A stretch of DNA of 64,000 nucleotides from Sedimentisphaerales bacterium (GTDB lineage: Bacteria; Planctomycetota; Phycisphaerae; Sedimentisphaerales; Anaerobacaceae): NCBI GenBank assembly GCA_016932095.1, contig JAFGDN010000018.1:1-64000 (forward strand). The letters are read 5' to 3'. The position numbers and the translations under genes are program-made. Below the pieces are notes generated by a model. That model did no database searches. It was not told where the DNA came from and saw nothing but the letters and a program-made list of their open reading frames with translations. This document shows, piece by piece, positions 18,369-27,718 of the stretch (its first letter is position 1; every line of letters starts with the position of its first letter).

Positions 18369-20990
18369 GTGGCCATAACAAGAGTATATCTTCTGGCTCG
18401 TGAACTTGGCGTATCAAGCACTGCGATAATGAAAAAGTGCCAGGATGAGGGTCTGGACATAAAAAATCATATGACCACGATTTCTGCCGGTCTTGCGGCC
18501 ACTATCAGGGAATGGTTCAGCGAGGGCGAGCATAAAACAACGGTTGAAACCGCTGGAAAGGTTGACCTCGAAAAAGTCCGGATAAAAAGAACGCGGGGGA
18601 AAAAGAAGGCAGCCGAACCACCGCCCGCCGTTGAAATTCCGGAAGAATCGGCCATACCTGCTGTTGTCCAGCCCCAGACCATTACCGTGGTCGAGCCGGT
18701 CCAAGAAGCCCAATTGGCATCGCCTACCCATGCCATAGTTAAAGAGGCACCTTTAGAGGAGCCAAAACCGTCTCCCCCCGAACCGAAGCCGGAACCTCAG
18801 CCGATTGTGCCAGCCGGCCCAATGCTCGAAAAACCCGCACCCGCCAAATTAACCGGCCCGCGGGTCGTTCGAGTCGAAGCGCCGGAGCCGGTTGAGCCCC
18901 GAAGACCAAGACCAAAACCCAGGCGGGAGATGCCGATAACTCAGCCCCTGATGAGACCCAAACGGGAAGAAGAATCAGAGGCAAGCTTGACAAAAGAGCA
19001 GCAGCCCCTTACCAAACGCAACAAGGAAAGAACGCACGGGCGCAGACGCACCGAATACGAAGCTGAAACAGCAAAGAAAACACGACTGATTACTCAGCGA
19101 CGAGAGAAAGATTTGGAAGAAAGACGTGCGCGTCTCGATGCGATAGGCAGTGAAAGCTTGCGTCTTCGCCCCCAGCGAAAAATCACTACGAAAACACACA
19201 CTGATGCGGGCGCGGCTGTCGCCAGACCGACAAAAACAGCCATAACCGTCCCTGTAACGGTAAAAGACCTTTCTTCTGCTTTGGCCGTCAAGGCCTCCGA
19301 TATAATAGCCAAACTCCTCCAGCAGGGCCTAATTGCCACCGCCAACCAGATTATCAGCCCTGAAGTAGCCGAGCTTGTCGCTTTGGAATTCGGCACGGAA
19401 CTCACTGTCGAACAAAAGCCGTCGTTCGAAAACCAGATACGTCTCCAATTCGAAAAGAGAGAAAGACCCAACCCCGCCAGACGAGCAGTCGTGGCAACTA
19501 TTCTGGGCCACGTTGACCACGGCAAGACCAGTTTGCTCGATAAGATACGCTCCACACACGTAACGGCCGGCGAAGCGGGCGGTATAACCCAGCACATCGG
19601 CGCCTACCAGGTCAACGTCGGCCAGGGCAAGGTAACGTTCCTCGATACCCCCGGCCACGAGGCCTTCACCGCTATGCGGGCAAGAGGCGCCAATATGACC
19701 GACGTCGTTGTCCTTGTCGTTGCGGCCAACGACGGCGTTATGCCCCAGACCATTGAAGCCATTCACCATGCAAAGGCCGCAAACGTCCCGGTTATTGTCG
19801 CTCTCAACAAAATCGATTTACCCGGCTGCGATGTAAACCGCGTTTACGCCCAGCTCGCCGAGCACGGCCTAGCCCCCGTAGAATGGGGCGGAACCACCGA
19901 AACCGTTAAAACAAGCGCTGTAACCGGGCAGGGAGTTCAGGATTTGCTCGAGCATATTGATTATGTTTCGCAGCTTCTTGAATTAGAGGCCGACGACACC
20001 ATCCCTGCGACCGGCTGGGTTGTTGAGGCAAAGCTCTCGCAAACACGAGGTCCCATCGCCACGCTTTTAATTAAAGAGGGCTTGTTGAAAAAAGGCGACG
20101 TTGTCCTGGCCGGCTGTGCATACGGCAGGGTCAAGTCGCTGAAAGACGGTTTTATGAAAAGCGTCAAATCCGCGACAAGCTCCACACCCGTCGAGATTAC
20201 CGGTCTAAGCGCCGTTCCCAACGCCGGCGACAGATTCTACGTCCTCGATGATATCAACAAGGCCAAGGCCGCAGCCGTAGAAAATCAAATGCTCCAGAGG
20301 GAAGGCGCCCTTGCCATACGAACGCAAATCACCCTCGACAACCTTTTTACCCAGATAAAAGCCGGCAACGTCAAGGAGCTTAATCTCATTATCCGCGCCG
20401 ACGTTCATGGTTCGGTTGACGTCCTGACAAAATATCTAATGGAACTGAGCACTGCCGAGGTAAAACTCAAGATTCTACACGCCGCAACAGGCGGTGTTAC
20501 AGAAGGCGACGTCATCCTGGCCGAGGCCTCAAACGCTATTATAATCGGTTTCAACGTTGTCGCCGATGAGCACGTTGCGAAGCTGGCCGATAAAAAAGGC
20601 GTCGAAATCAGGTTTTACAATATTATTTACCGCATAACCGAAGACCTGCAGAAGTCAATGGTCGGTATGCTCGAACCAGTTGAGCAGGAAAAAACCCTCG
20701 GAAGGGCCGTTGTAAGAACAACCTTCAAGGTATCGAAAGTCGGCACAGTCGCCGGCTGTTTTGTCAGCGACGGTTTCGTCAAAAAGAACGCACGGATTCG
20801 ACTGATTCGCGACAATATTGTCATCCGTGACAACCTCAGTATCGAGTCGCTCAGGCATTTCAAGGACGACGTCAACGAGGCAAAAGCCGGAACTGAATGC
20901 GGCATCAAGATAGCCCGTTTCGACGACGTAAAAACAGACGATGTCCTCGAATTCTACGAAATCCAGAAAGTGGCAAGAACCCTTCAATAG
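18369..20990 (+). CDS. infB: Translation initiation factor IF-2
   Basis: GTPase that brings fMet-tRNA to the 30S subunit and promotes subunit joining. Of 873 residues, the first about 50 form an IF2_N domain ([19 protein letters not shown]). A long Pro/Glu/Lys-rich linker follows, then a second IF2_N-like domain (about 290-345), the G domain with GHVDHGKT (380-387), DTPGHEAF (426-433) and NKID (480-483), and the C1/C2 domains. The GTG start has GGAG 10 bases upstream. Order nusA-infB-rbfA is the widespread bacterial arrangement, here without rimP and without a ribosomal-L7-like gene between nusA and infB. Confidence 0.96.
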   Translation: MAITRVYLLARELGVSSTAIMKKCQDEGLDIKNHMTTISAGLAATIREWFSEGEHKTTVETAGKVDLEKVRIKRTRGKKKAAEPPPAVEIPEESAIPAVVQPQTITVVEPVQEAQLASPTHAIVKEAPLEEPKPSPPEPKPEPQPIVPAGPMLEKPAPAKLTGPRVVRVEAPEPVEPRRPRPKPRREMPITQPLMRPKREEESEASLTKEQQPLTKRNKERTHGRRRTEYEAETAKKTRLITQRREKDLEERRARLDAIGSESLRLRPQRKITTKTHTDAGAAVARPTKTAITVPVTVKDLSSALAVKASDIIAKLLQQGLIATANQIISPEVAELVALEFGTELTVEQKPSFENQIRLQFEKRERPNPARRAVVATILGHVDHGKTSLLDKIRSTHVTAGEAGGITQHIGAYQVNVGQGKVTFLDTPGHEAFTAMRARGANMTDVVVLVVAANDGVMPQTIEAIHHAKAANVPVIVALNKIDLPGCDVNRVYAQLAEHGLAPVEWGGTTETVKTSAVTGQGVQDLLEHIDYVSQLLELEADDTIPATGWVVEAKLSQTRGPIATLLIKEGLLKKGDVVLAGCAYGRVKSLKDGFMKSVKSATSSTPVEITGLSAVPNAGDRFYVLDDINKAKAAAVENQMLQREGALAIRTQITLDNLFTQIKAGNVKELNLIIRADVHGSVDVLTKYLMELSTAEVKLKILHAATGGVTEGDVILAEASNAIIIGFNVVADEHVAKLADKKGVEIRFYNIIYRITEDLQKSMVGMLEPVEQEKTLGRAVVRTTFKVSKVGTVAGCFVSDGFVKKNARIRLIRDNIVIRDNLSIESLRHFKDDVNEAKAGTECGIKIARFDDVKTDDVLEFYEIQKVARTLQ

Positions 20991-21001
20991 TTATGTTTTT
21001 T

Positions 21002-21029
21002 AACCATCAAGACACCAAGGCGCGGAGAA
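21002..21029 (+). repeat. Dispersed intergenic repeat, family 2
   Basis: AACCATCAAGACACCAAGG followed by CGCGGAGA, just after infB. It matches the start of the repeat at 62459-62490 (ACCACCAAGACACAAAG). Such short boilerplate repeats occur in intergenic space of many environmental bacteria. It lies inside the nusA-infB-rbfA transcript. Confidence 0.4.
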
Positions 21030-21099
21030 AAAAGGTAAAAGCAAAAAAGAAAAGATAAAGAAACCCAGCGTTTTCGCGTCCCGGCGGCAAAGAAATTAT

Positions 21100-21519
21100 A
21101 TGCCAACGAGAAGACAGGAGAAAGTTTCACATCTCATCAGGGAATCGGTCAGCGATACGATTGCACATCACCTGAACGACCCCCGAATAGAGCTGGCGTT
21201 CGTAAGCGTCACCAGGGTAGAGGTTTCTGCGGACTTGCGTATCGCAACCGTGTATATCAGCATATTCGGCGGCGAGGAAAAAACGCGAAACAACGCCTTT
21301 GCAGCGATTTTACACGCCAGGCCGCGAATCCAGTCCCTGCTTGCAGAAAGAGTTCAAAGCAGGTTCTGCCCCGTTATCAGTATCCGCCACGACGAACAGT
21401 TCAAAAAAGCCCTCGAGACAATGAAAATTATCGATGACCTGGCAAAGGAAACGCATCTCCCGACCGAGCCCAAAACCGGGGTTGATGACAAAGATTCCAT
21501 TGACCAGGGGCCTCAATAA
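21100..21519 (+). CDS. rbfA: Ribosome-binding factor A
   Basis: A 139-residue 30S maturation factor with a type II KH fold, acting late in 16S rRNA processing and in cold adaptation. Landmarks are RRQEKVSHLIRESVSDTI at the N-terminus, DPRI, the VSVTRVEVSADLRIATVYISIFG strand region and the closing P-x-I-S-I-R-H-D segment. It follows infB by 109 bases that contain a dispersed repeat. No strong ribosome binding site is visible, so coupling to infB may matter. The acidic tail after residue 120 is not conserved in the family. Confidence 0.93.
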   Translation: MPTRRQEKVSHLIRESVSDTIAHHLNDPRIELAFVSVTRVEVSADLRIATVYISIFGGEEKTRNNAFAAILHARPRIQSLLAERVQSRFCPVISIRHDEQFKKALETMKIIDDLAKETHLPTEPKTGVDDKDSIDQGPQ

Positions 21520-21585
21520 TTGTTATATTCACCCCTGCAATCGGTTTTTATTTAGTATGGACCGCCGGGCGACCGGGATTCGACT

Positions 21586-22218
21586 ATGAAAAACAGTAAA
21601 GATTATTCAAAGAAAATTCGGAAATTGTATCGCAAGCTGAAACGATATTCTCTCAGGCAGGAGCCGGCCTTGTTCGACGAGCCGGTTGACGCCCTCATTT
21701 ACGCCACCGTAAGTGAAAATATAACCGAGCAGCAGGCGCAGGCCGCAATAAAACGGCTCCAGGATTACTTTGTTGACTTCAACGATTTGCGCGTCGCGTC
21801 AATAGACGAAATGGTCGAAGTCATCGGTAAAGACCTGCCCTCCGGTCAAACAATAGCCCGGACGCTTGCCAATTCCCTCAGGGCCGTCTTCGAAAAATAT
21901 AATATGCTCTCCCTGCAGTCGATTAAAAAATTGGGCAAACGCCCGGCGAAACTGATACTCGAAAAAATAACCGCCGCCACGCCCTTTGTAATCAACTATT
22001 GTATGCTCACGGCGTTGCAGGGCCACGCCATACCGCTTACTTCTGCTATGATTGAATATCTCAAAACAAATATGCTCGTTGACGCAAACGCCGGATACGA
22101 GGAAATAGAAGGGTTCCTCTCCCGGCAGATAACGACTAAAAACGCCTACGACTTTTATTTTCGTTTGCGTCACGAATGTGAATCGCCTAAAAAGAAGAAA
22201 ACCCGAAAAAGAAAATAG
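21586..22218 (+). CDS. Endonuclease III-like HhH protein, probably without glycosylase activity
   Basis: A 210-residue protein whose central part resembles the endonuclease III/HhH-GPD fold: FDEPVDALIYATVSENITEQQAQAAIKRL matches the region that normally reads L-I-x-x-I-L-S-Q-Q-T, and KLGKRPAKLILEKI matches the helix-hairpin-helix. The catalytic Lys of the G-V-G-x-K-T-A motif and the Asp of V-D-T-H-V are not found at the matching places (GKRPAKL and IPLTSAM), and there is no C-terminal four-cysteine iron-sulfur site. The C-terminus is highly basic (KKKKTRKRK), as in nucleic-acid binders. It sits between rbfA and hisG in the same direction. Function unknown. Confidence 0.55.
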   Translation: MKNSKDYSKKIRKLYRKLKRYSLRQEPALFDEPVDALIYATVSENITEQQAQAAIKRLQDYFVDFNDLRVASIDEMVEVIGKDLPSGQTIARTLANSLRAVFEKYNMLSLQSIKKLGKRPAKLILEKITAATPFVINYCMLTALQGHAIPLTSAMIEYLKTNMLVDANAGYEEIEGFLSRQITTKNAYDFYFRLRHECESPKKKKTRKRK

Positions 22219-22242
22219 CGTCGCAGATAAGGAGTTACTCTC

Positions 22243-23118
22243 TTGACGGAAAATTTCATAAAATTGGGGATACCAGCCGGCAGCTTACAAGCCGCCACAA
22301 TCGAACTTTTCCGAAAGGCCGGTTTCAACATCTCCGGCTCAGACAGAAGCTTCCTGCCGGCTATCGACGACGAACAGATTCAACCGACTTTGTTGCGCGC
22401 CCAGGAAATGAGCAGGTACGTCGCCGACGGCGTTCTCGACGCCGGTATCACCGGCTACGACTGGATTATGGAAAACGGATCCGACGTCGTGGAAATCTGT
22501 GAGCTCGCCTACAGCAAGGCCACAAACAGACCCGCCAGATGGGTCCTCGCCGTGCCCGACGAGTCAAAAGTAAAAAAACCTCAGGACCTCAGGGACGGCA
22601 TCATCGCAACCGAGCTGGTTAATGTAACTAAAAAGTTCTTCGCCGACAGAAATATCGATGTCAAGGTGGAATTTAGCTGGGGCGCTACCGAGGTCAAGGC
22701 GCGCCTCATTGACGCCATCGTCGAGCTTACCGAAACCGGAACGTCGCTGGCCGCCAATAACCTTCGCATAATTGACACCATCGTAACCTCGACTACCCGG
22801 CTTATTGCCAATAAACAGGCCCTGCAGGACAAGTTCAAAAAGGAGAAAATAGAAAACATCGCCATTCTTCTCAAGGCCGCCATCGACGCCCGAACCAAAG
22901 TCGGCCTCAAAATGAACGTGGAAAAGGCAAACTTAGACAAAATTTTGAAGGTCCTCCCCGCCGAAAAAAGCCCCACAATTTCCAGTTTGGCGGACCCGAA
23001 CTTCATAGCCGTCGAAGTGATTATCGAGGATAAAATCGAACGCTCCCTCGTTCCCGCCCTCAAACGCGCCGGCGCATCGGGAATTATCACCTACCCGCTC
23101 AACAAAGTAATTCATTAG
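22243..23118 (+). CDS. hisG: ATP phosphoribosyltransferase, long form
   Basis: First enzyme of histidine biosynthesis: condenses ATP with PRPP. The 291 residues identify the long, hexameric HisG-L with a C-terminal ACT-like regulatory domain for histidine feedback, so HisZ is not needed. Visible landmarks are GIPAGSLQ at the N-terminus, the D-A-G-I-T-G-Y-D segment, ATELVNVTKKFF, and E-L-T-E-T-G-T-S-L in the PRPP loop region. It starts with TTG at 22243, with AAGGAG 8 bases before. No other his gene is in the window. It ends 164 bases before the convergent efp. Confidence 0.95.
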   Translation: MTENFIKLGIPAGSLQAATIELFRKAGFNISGSDRSFLPAIDDEQIQPTLLRAQEMSRYVADGVLDAGITGYDWIMENGSDVVEICELAYSKATNRPARWVLAVPDESKVKKPQDLRDGIIATELVNVTKKFFADRNIDVKVEFSWGATEVKARLIDAIVELTETGTSLAANNLRIIDTIVTSTTRLIANKQALQDKFKKEKIENIAILLKAAIDARTKVGLKMNVEKANLDKILKVLPAEKSPTISSLADPNFIAVEVIIEDKIERSLVPALKRAGASGIITYPLNKVIH

Positions 23119-23240
23119 CTGAATGCTCTTCTGATTGCGTTATACGGTTACGCTGCTCGTCTCGGTTACGTTAAACGTTTGACGTTTGACGAAACGAGCC
23201 GCGCAACCGATAGACGATTTACGCAACCAATTATAAATTA

Positions 23241-23272
23241 TTTCTCTGCGGTCTCTGCGTGCTCCGCGGTAA
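23241..23272 (-). repeat. Dispersed intergenic repeat, family 1
   Basis: On the minus strand this reads TTACCGCGGAGCACGCAGAG followed by ACCGCAGAGA. It is nearly identical to the copies at 43558-43588 and 43980-44009. It lies between the convergent genes hisG and efp, immediately beside the efp stop. Confidence 0.65.
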
Positions 23273-23282
23273 AATAAGATGT

Positions 23283-23843
23283 CTATTTGTTGACCCTTCC
23301 TACGTATTCGCCGTTTTCGGTGTTTATTCGCACTACGTCGCCCACGTTTATAAAAGGCGGCACACGAATCTTTAAACCCGTCTCGCATACGGCGTCTTTC
23401 ATCTGGTTTGTTACCGTCGCCGTCTTCATCATCGGCGTCGTATCGGTGATCGTGAGTTCCACGGCCTTAGGTAATTCAATCGAAACCACTTTCCCCTCAT
23501 GTAAAAGAGCGGTTAAAACCGTATTGGGCTTGAAATAATGCATTAAATCACCCATCAGCTCATTCGAAAGGGTTATCTGTTCGAACGTCTGGGTGTCCAT
23601 CAGGATATGGCCTGTATTGTCCGAATACAGGTATTCCATTTGGCGCTTGTCCAAATACGCCTCATCAACCTCTTCGGTCGAGCGCAGACGCTTCTCAAGA
23701 ATAACACCGTCAGAAATCCTTTTCAGCTTTGCCTGCACGAACGCCCGCAGATTCCCCGGCGTTACGTGCGTCGCCTGTGTGCATATAAACAGTGACCCAT
23801 CCATCGTTACCGCCATTCCAGGTCTCATTTCACTTGCCTTCAC
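23283..23843 (-). CDS. efp: Elongation factor P
   Basis: Relieves ribosome stalling at consecutive prolines. The 186 residues cover the three OB/KOW domains (start MKASEMRPGMAVTMDG; end RINTENGEYVGRVNK). The loop that reaches the peptidyl-transferase centre reads TPGNLRAFV: Asn31 stands where most EF-P proteins have a modified Lys or Arg (E. coli K34, Pseudomonas R32). GTG is the start, with AGGTG 5-6 bases upstream. It is convergent with hisG. No modification-enzyme gene (epmA, earP, ymfI) is in view. Confidence 0.95.
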   Translation of the reverse strand: MKASEMRPGMAVTMDGSLFICTQATHVTPGNLRAFVQAKLKRISDGVILEKRLRSTEEVDEAYLDKRQMEYLYSDNTGHILMDTQTFEQITLSNELMGDLMHYFKPNTVLTALLHEGKVVSIELPKAVELTITDTTPMMKTATVTNQMKDAVCETGLKIRVPPFINVGDVVRINTENGEYVGRVNK

Positions 23844-23980
23844 AACTTCACCTATGAATATAAGTCGTCATTAATACCAAACAGACAGTTAATAATAGCA
23901 GGATAGCTTATGGTTCGTCAAGACCGATTCACCGCGCCTTTTATCCGTCGGTTGCGCAGCAGTTTAGTTTAACGCAGCAT

Positions 23981-25867
23981 TCAATTACGAGGATTGATAT
24001 ATTTGAACTCCACTGTGAACCCGTCAGGCCGCGTAAAGCCGTAAAAAACGCTGTATCCGAAATATTTACGCACCACATCAAACTCGGGCAGCAAATTAAA
24101 ATTACCCATCTGCATCAAACCTGGGCCTGCGAAGACGGCCGCCGCAGGGCCAGCGCCCGAATCCACCCGCCTCGATTTTGCGCCTTCCTTCAGCATCCAC
24201 CATAAAAGCTCGCCCGACGCCGCCGTATTCTCAAAGCCGGCCAATCCCACTGCCGACGGCGCGAGCGATTTAACGTCATTGAACCAGTCCTTAGACCCGA
24301 TTGACTGATTTTCTTCCCCCTTTAGCGTGCGAATCGCCCGCTCTACCGCCGGCTCCTGCCCAAGAATCAAATGAGTATCTGTAATCGTGAAGGCCATCCT
24401 CGCTCCCGCAGGCGCCGCCCCCGGTCCCGGTGTCTGCATTGGAACGGCCCCGCCCAGCATCGGTATCCCAATCGGCCCCATCGAATAAATCGTATGGCCC
24501 AATAATTCCCTCGTCGGCTCGGGATTCAATGGCGCTATCAGTTTTTTATGCACCAGCGTTATCGCCTTTTCAAGCGAGCTTCGGTTGGTTATTGCTACTG
24601 CTATCAGCGTTTCCGTCGGCGATACGCTCGTCTCAAAGGGCTTGTTTATGCTCTGCGCGATTAGTACTTCTGAGCCGAGATACTCGATTATGTCTTTTCT
24701 TAGTGAAATCGCCGGCTCGCCCTCCGTCCCCGCCTCGACCAGCGGCTTCTGCATTTCCATCGCATCCATCGGGTCAAAGCTGTATTCTATGCTCATATAC
24801 TCATCGAACGCCCGCTTGATATTTATGTTCAGGAAGTTCACCGAATACGCCGCAGCAGAAATAAATCTCGCCGGCCTGATTGGCTCCGTGCCGGTCTCGA
24901 GCATTTTCAATATGCCCTTCCTCGTTCCCGCCGTTTTCAAAAAAACCTTGCCTCGTATTTCCCCGTTTTTGCCGAGCCCAAGCGAACATCCCAGCCCCGA
25001 CACGTTATCCACCCCCAGATTCGACAGGTTCATACGGGTCTTACCCGTCTTGTCTTCGGCCAGCGCCTTCTTAATGAGTTGTTTGAGATTGACGTATAAA
25101 TCTATATTATGATTAGGCCCCGTCTCCGCCATAACCGAAACAAAATCGGTGTCGTCCGCCAGCGTCGCACCGCTCGCTCCCTGAATATGCGCAACGACAA
25201 ACCGTACCACTGCCTCGTCTTCGCCGACAATGAGGCAGTCGTCAATAAAACAATAAACGTCCTTTTCCACGGTCGGCTGAACCGTCTTTGCCGGCACATT
25301 GCCTTCTCCCGAGTTATCGCTCTCCCAGTCCGGCATCTTCACGGACGCCGAGTCCTTCCTCACCGTTACAATATTTACGTCTCGATACAGTTCAATCGAC
25401 CTGTGAGCGCCCTTCTCAACGGACTCTGTCATCTTCTTGTCAATCTTTGCTCTTATCCCGTCAATGTTGCGCCCCCACTGGCTTACGAGTAAAAAAGACG
25501 GACCCTGTTCTAAATTGCCGCCTTCCCCGAACACCAGAGCTGCTGCCACCCTGCCCTCCGGCAACCCGTTTGCATCTAGCATATTCCGCAGCTCGAACAC
25601 GGATTCGTCCGGGCCTGCGATTTTCTCCTGCAGCTTACTTGTAACACTCTCAACAAACGGCCGCATCGCAGGTTCTTTATAAAGCTTGTAAAGTGAGCTT
25701 TTCTCGATACTGCCCCGTAACTGGTTTACGTCGCCTATATCCACCAGCACAAACGTTTCAGCAGGAACAAGCTTCGCCGTCTTCGGCAGCACTATCGCCT
25801 CCGCGTCGTTAAACGTAACCGCTGCACAGGCAATCAGGGTATAAAAAGCAGCTTTGAATTTATTCAT
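23981..25867 (-). CDS. Exported DUF3352-like protein
   Basis: A 628-residue protein with a signal peptide (about 1-24, ending DAEA). The opening L-V-P-A-E-T-F-V-L-V-D-I-G-D-V is typical of planctomycetal DUF3352-like exported proteins, whose function is unknown; two similar halves appear to repeat the same alpha/beta organisation (residues 30-330 and 350-620). No catalytic motif is evident. Its ATG overlaps the TGA of the preceding protease gene by 4 bases (ATGA), so the two are translationally coupled and may act together in the periplasm, perhaps as protease and substrate or regulator. That pairing is inference. Confidence 0.7.
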   Translation of the reverse strand: MNKFKAAFYTLIACAAVTFNDAEAIVLPKTAKLVPAETFVLVDIGDVNQLRGSIEKSSLYKLYKEPAMRPFVESVTSKLQEKIAGPDESVFELRNMLDANGLPEGRVAAALVFGEGGNLEQGPSFLLVSQWGRNIDGIRAKIDKKMTESVEKGAHRSIELYRDVNIVTVRKDSASVKMPDWESDNSGEGNVPAKTVQPTVEKDVYCFIDDCLIVGEDEAVVRFVVAHIQGASGATLADDTDFVSVMAETGPNHNIDLYVNLKQLIKKALAEDKTGKTRMNLSNLGVDNVSGLGCSLGLGKNGEIRGKVFLKTAGTRKGILKMLETGTEPIRPARFISAAAYSVNFLNINIKRAFDEYMSIEYSFDPMDAMEMQKPLVEAGTEGEPAISLRKDIIEYLGSEVLIAQSINKPFETSVSPTETLIAVAITNRSSLEKAITLVHKKLIAPLNPEPTRELLGHTIYSMGPIGIPMLGGAVPMQTPGPGAAPAGARMAFTITDTHLILGQEPAVERAIRTLKGEENQSIGSKDWFNDVKSLAPSAVGLAGFENTAASGELLWWMLKEGAKSRRVDSGAGPAAAVFAGPGLMQMGNFNLLPEFDVVRKYFGYSVFYGFTRPDGFTVEFKYINPRN

Positions 25868-26877
25868 TCTGCATCCTCGATTCTCAACTGTGTCGGCCTT
25901 GACTTGTTGCGCCTGCCGTCGGGCTGTATATACCTGTAGCCCGTGTTTGGATTGTCCTTGTCATACGCAAAAGCTTCTCGATTGTCTATGAAGTGCCTGA
26001 CGTAATCGACCGGTATCGCGAAACCCAGCCCCCCGAAAAATATATACCCCATATTCGTTACGCCTATGACCTCGCCCGACAGGTTAAATAACGGCCCTCC
26101 CGAATTGCCAGGGTTAATGTCCGCGTTTGTCTGCAGGTAAATAAGCCCCTCGAATCCCCTGCTCGTCGAGCTAATCACCCCGTTTGTAACGGTCCTTTCC
26201 AGCCCCAGCGGGTTGCCTATGGCAAACACCTGCTCGCCCACTCTGGCCTTGTCGATATCCCCCAGGTAAACAAATGTTACATTCGTATCGCCCAGCTCCT
26301 CAACTTTCAAAAGCGCCAAATCCACAAATGGATTGATTGCCTCTATTTTCACCTTCTTGAACGCTTTTTTGTCGAAGCCGGCCCCCGTTTTCCTGAATAC
26401 CGTTACCTCGATTCTGGTTTCCCTCTCGATTACGTGATAATTGGTTATAAGATACCCCTGCTCGTTGATAAAAAATCCAGACCCCACACCAGCCGGGCTT
26501 GACACCTTCACGACCGCCTCGCCCACCTCCGCAACGCACTGCTCAATCGTCGTTTGCGGCAGCTCGTCCGTATAGTACATCCGGCCTTGCCCTGATTCCC
26601 CGCTCTCCTGACTTTCTGATTCGCTGGTTCCCTCCTGCTGCTCACCCTGCGGCTCATTCACCTCGGCCTGCTCGCCATAGCTGTACTCGAACACTTCCTC
26701 CATCGGCACAGCCACAACCGTTACGCCTATATCGACGTAGAGCTTGCCGTGCTTTTCCGCGACTATATCCCCCTTTAGCTCCTGTCCGCCCTTTAATACC
26801 ACAACGTCTGCCCTGCTCAACGTGGTCGATAAGCAGATACAAACGGCAGCGAGAACAATGATTCTACATAACTTCAA
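25864..26877 (-). CDS. HtrA/DegP-like trypsin-fold serine protease without PDZ domain
   Basis: A 337-residue periplasmic protease. After a signal peptide (about 1-23) comes a small beta domain (DVVVLKGGQELKGDIV) and a Glu/Ser/Gln-rich linker (about 75-100). The chymotrypsin-fold domain holds the triad His in TNYHVI, Asp in FVDLALLK and Ser in NPGNSGGP. The oxyanion segment and GLGFAIPVD are typical of HtrA, but no PDZ domain follows. The start is TTG at 26877, with GGTG a few bases before. It overlaps the DUF3352-like gene by 4 bases. It probably degrades or senses misfolded envelope proteins. Confidence 0.88.
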   Translation of the reverse strand: MKLCRIIVLAAVCICLSTTLSRADVVVLKGGQELKGDIVAEKHGKLYVDIGVTVVAVPMEEVFEYSYGEQAEVNEPQGEQQEGTSESESQESGESGQGRMYYTDELPQTTIEQCVAEVGEAVVKVSSPAGVGSGFFINEQGYLITNYHVIERETRIEVTVFRKTGAGFDKKAFKKVKIEAINPFVDLALLKVEELGDTNVTFVYLGDIDKARVGEQVFAIGNPLGLERTVTNGVISSTSRGFEGLIYLQTNADINPGNSGGPLFNLSGEVIGVTNMGYIFFGGLGFAIPVDYVRHFIDNREAFAYDKDNPNTGYRYIQPDGRRNKSRPTQLRIEDAE

Positions 26878-26949
26878 AGATCACCCGACAATCTGTAATA
26901 AAGTTCGATTGATGTTTTAATCAATAACTCCTGTGATTTCAAGAACAAA

Positions 26950-26992
26950 CCCCCAAAAACAGAAGGGCTGAGAATAACAATCCTCAACCCTT
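26950..26992 (-). terminator. Terminator of the subtilase gene
   Basis: On the minus strand, a stem AAGGGTTGAG / CTCAGCCCTT (with one mismatch; 26963-26992) is followed by CTGTTTTTG. It starts 28 bases after the stop codon at 27020 and separates the subtilase from the protease operon. Confidence 0.6.
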
Positions 26993-27019
26993 AATTGCCC
27001 TCGATTTCAATAAAACCAC

Positions 27020-27700
27020 TCACAATCCGCTTTGATAAAGCTGCCAAACTTCTTCAGCAGACAAGGCCCGGCTGTAGATCCGCACATCGTCGATAACGCC
27101 GTCGAAGAAAGAGGTAACTGGCGCACCGGAACATAACAACGCTCCTATCTTCAGATTATCCGAGCTTATCGTTCCTGTAAGCGTCCCTGAACCGGGCATC
27201 CCGCTTTGGCCATTCACATAAACATTCAGAGTGTTTCCCGACCTGACTCCTGCAATGTGATACCAGGCGCCCGCCGTAAGCGCATTCGTGTAGGTCGCCG
27301 TTACCTGATGCTCGTAATTATCTGTTACTATAAACTGAACATGTGCTTCCGCCTGATGAAGCTGGAACAAAAGCGGCGGAGGGTCATTGTGCGATTTTGA
27401 ATCCCTGTATGCCGCAATCTGATGATTTCCTGTAAGGGTATCTGCTTTAATCCAGGCAGATACAGTGTAATCCATCCCAAGATGATTTTTGACCGTATCT
27501 CCCATTTCGACGTAATCATTGACGCCGTCAAAGTCAAGAGCGCCGTCAATATGACCTGTAGTCCACGTAGGCCCGCCGATAAGCTGGCCGTCATTGTCGC
27601 CTGCCGAATCGTAAGCAACCGTCCCTGACGCTTCATCAAACTTCCACCAACTCACTAAGTCAGGGTCGAATCCACCTATCTGCGTCGTAAAGCTCCACAA
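27020..27700 (-). CDS. C-terminal LamG part of the subtilase, cut off by in-frame TGA
   Basis: This frame is the direct continuation of the upstream subtilase: the reading frame is unchanged across the TGA at 27719-27721, and the joined sequence reads WRIDEISP-stop-GIAKGDLWSFTTQ, a motif normally continuous in planctomycetal surface proteins. It encodes a LamG/concanavalin-like domain (WWKFDEASGTVAYDSAGDND near its start; DVRIYSRALSAEEVWQLY near its end). TTG 27700 is the first possible start codon but has no ribosome binding site. It is best read as part of a broken gene, or as an extension made only by stop-codon readthrough or absent because of a point error. Confidence 0.65.
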   Translation of the reverse strand: MWSFTTQIGGFDPDLVSWWKFDEASGTVAYDSAGDNDGQLIGGPTWTTGHIDGALDFDGVNDYVEMGDTVKNHLGMDYTVSAWIKADTLTGNHQIAAYRDSKSHNDPPPLLFQLHQAEAHVQFIVTDNYEHQVTATYTNALTAGAWYHIAGVRSGNTLNVYVNGQSGMPGSGTLTGTISSDNLKIGALLCSGAPVTSFFDGVIDDVRIYSRALSAEEVWQLYQSGL

Positions 27701-27718
27701 GTCGCCTTTGGCAATACC

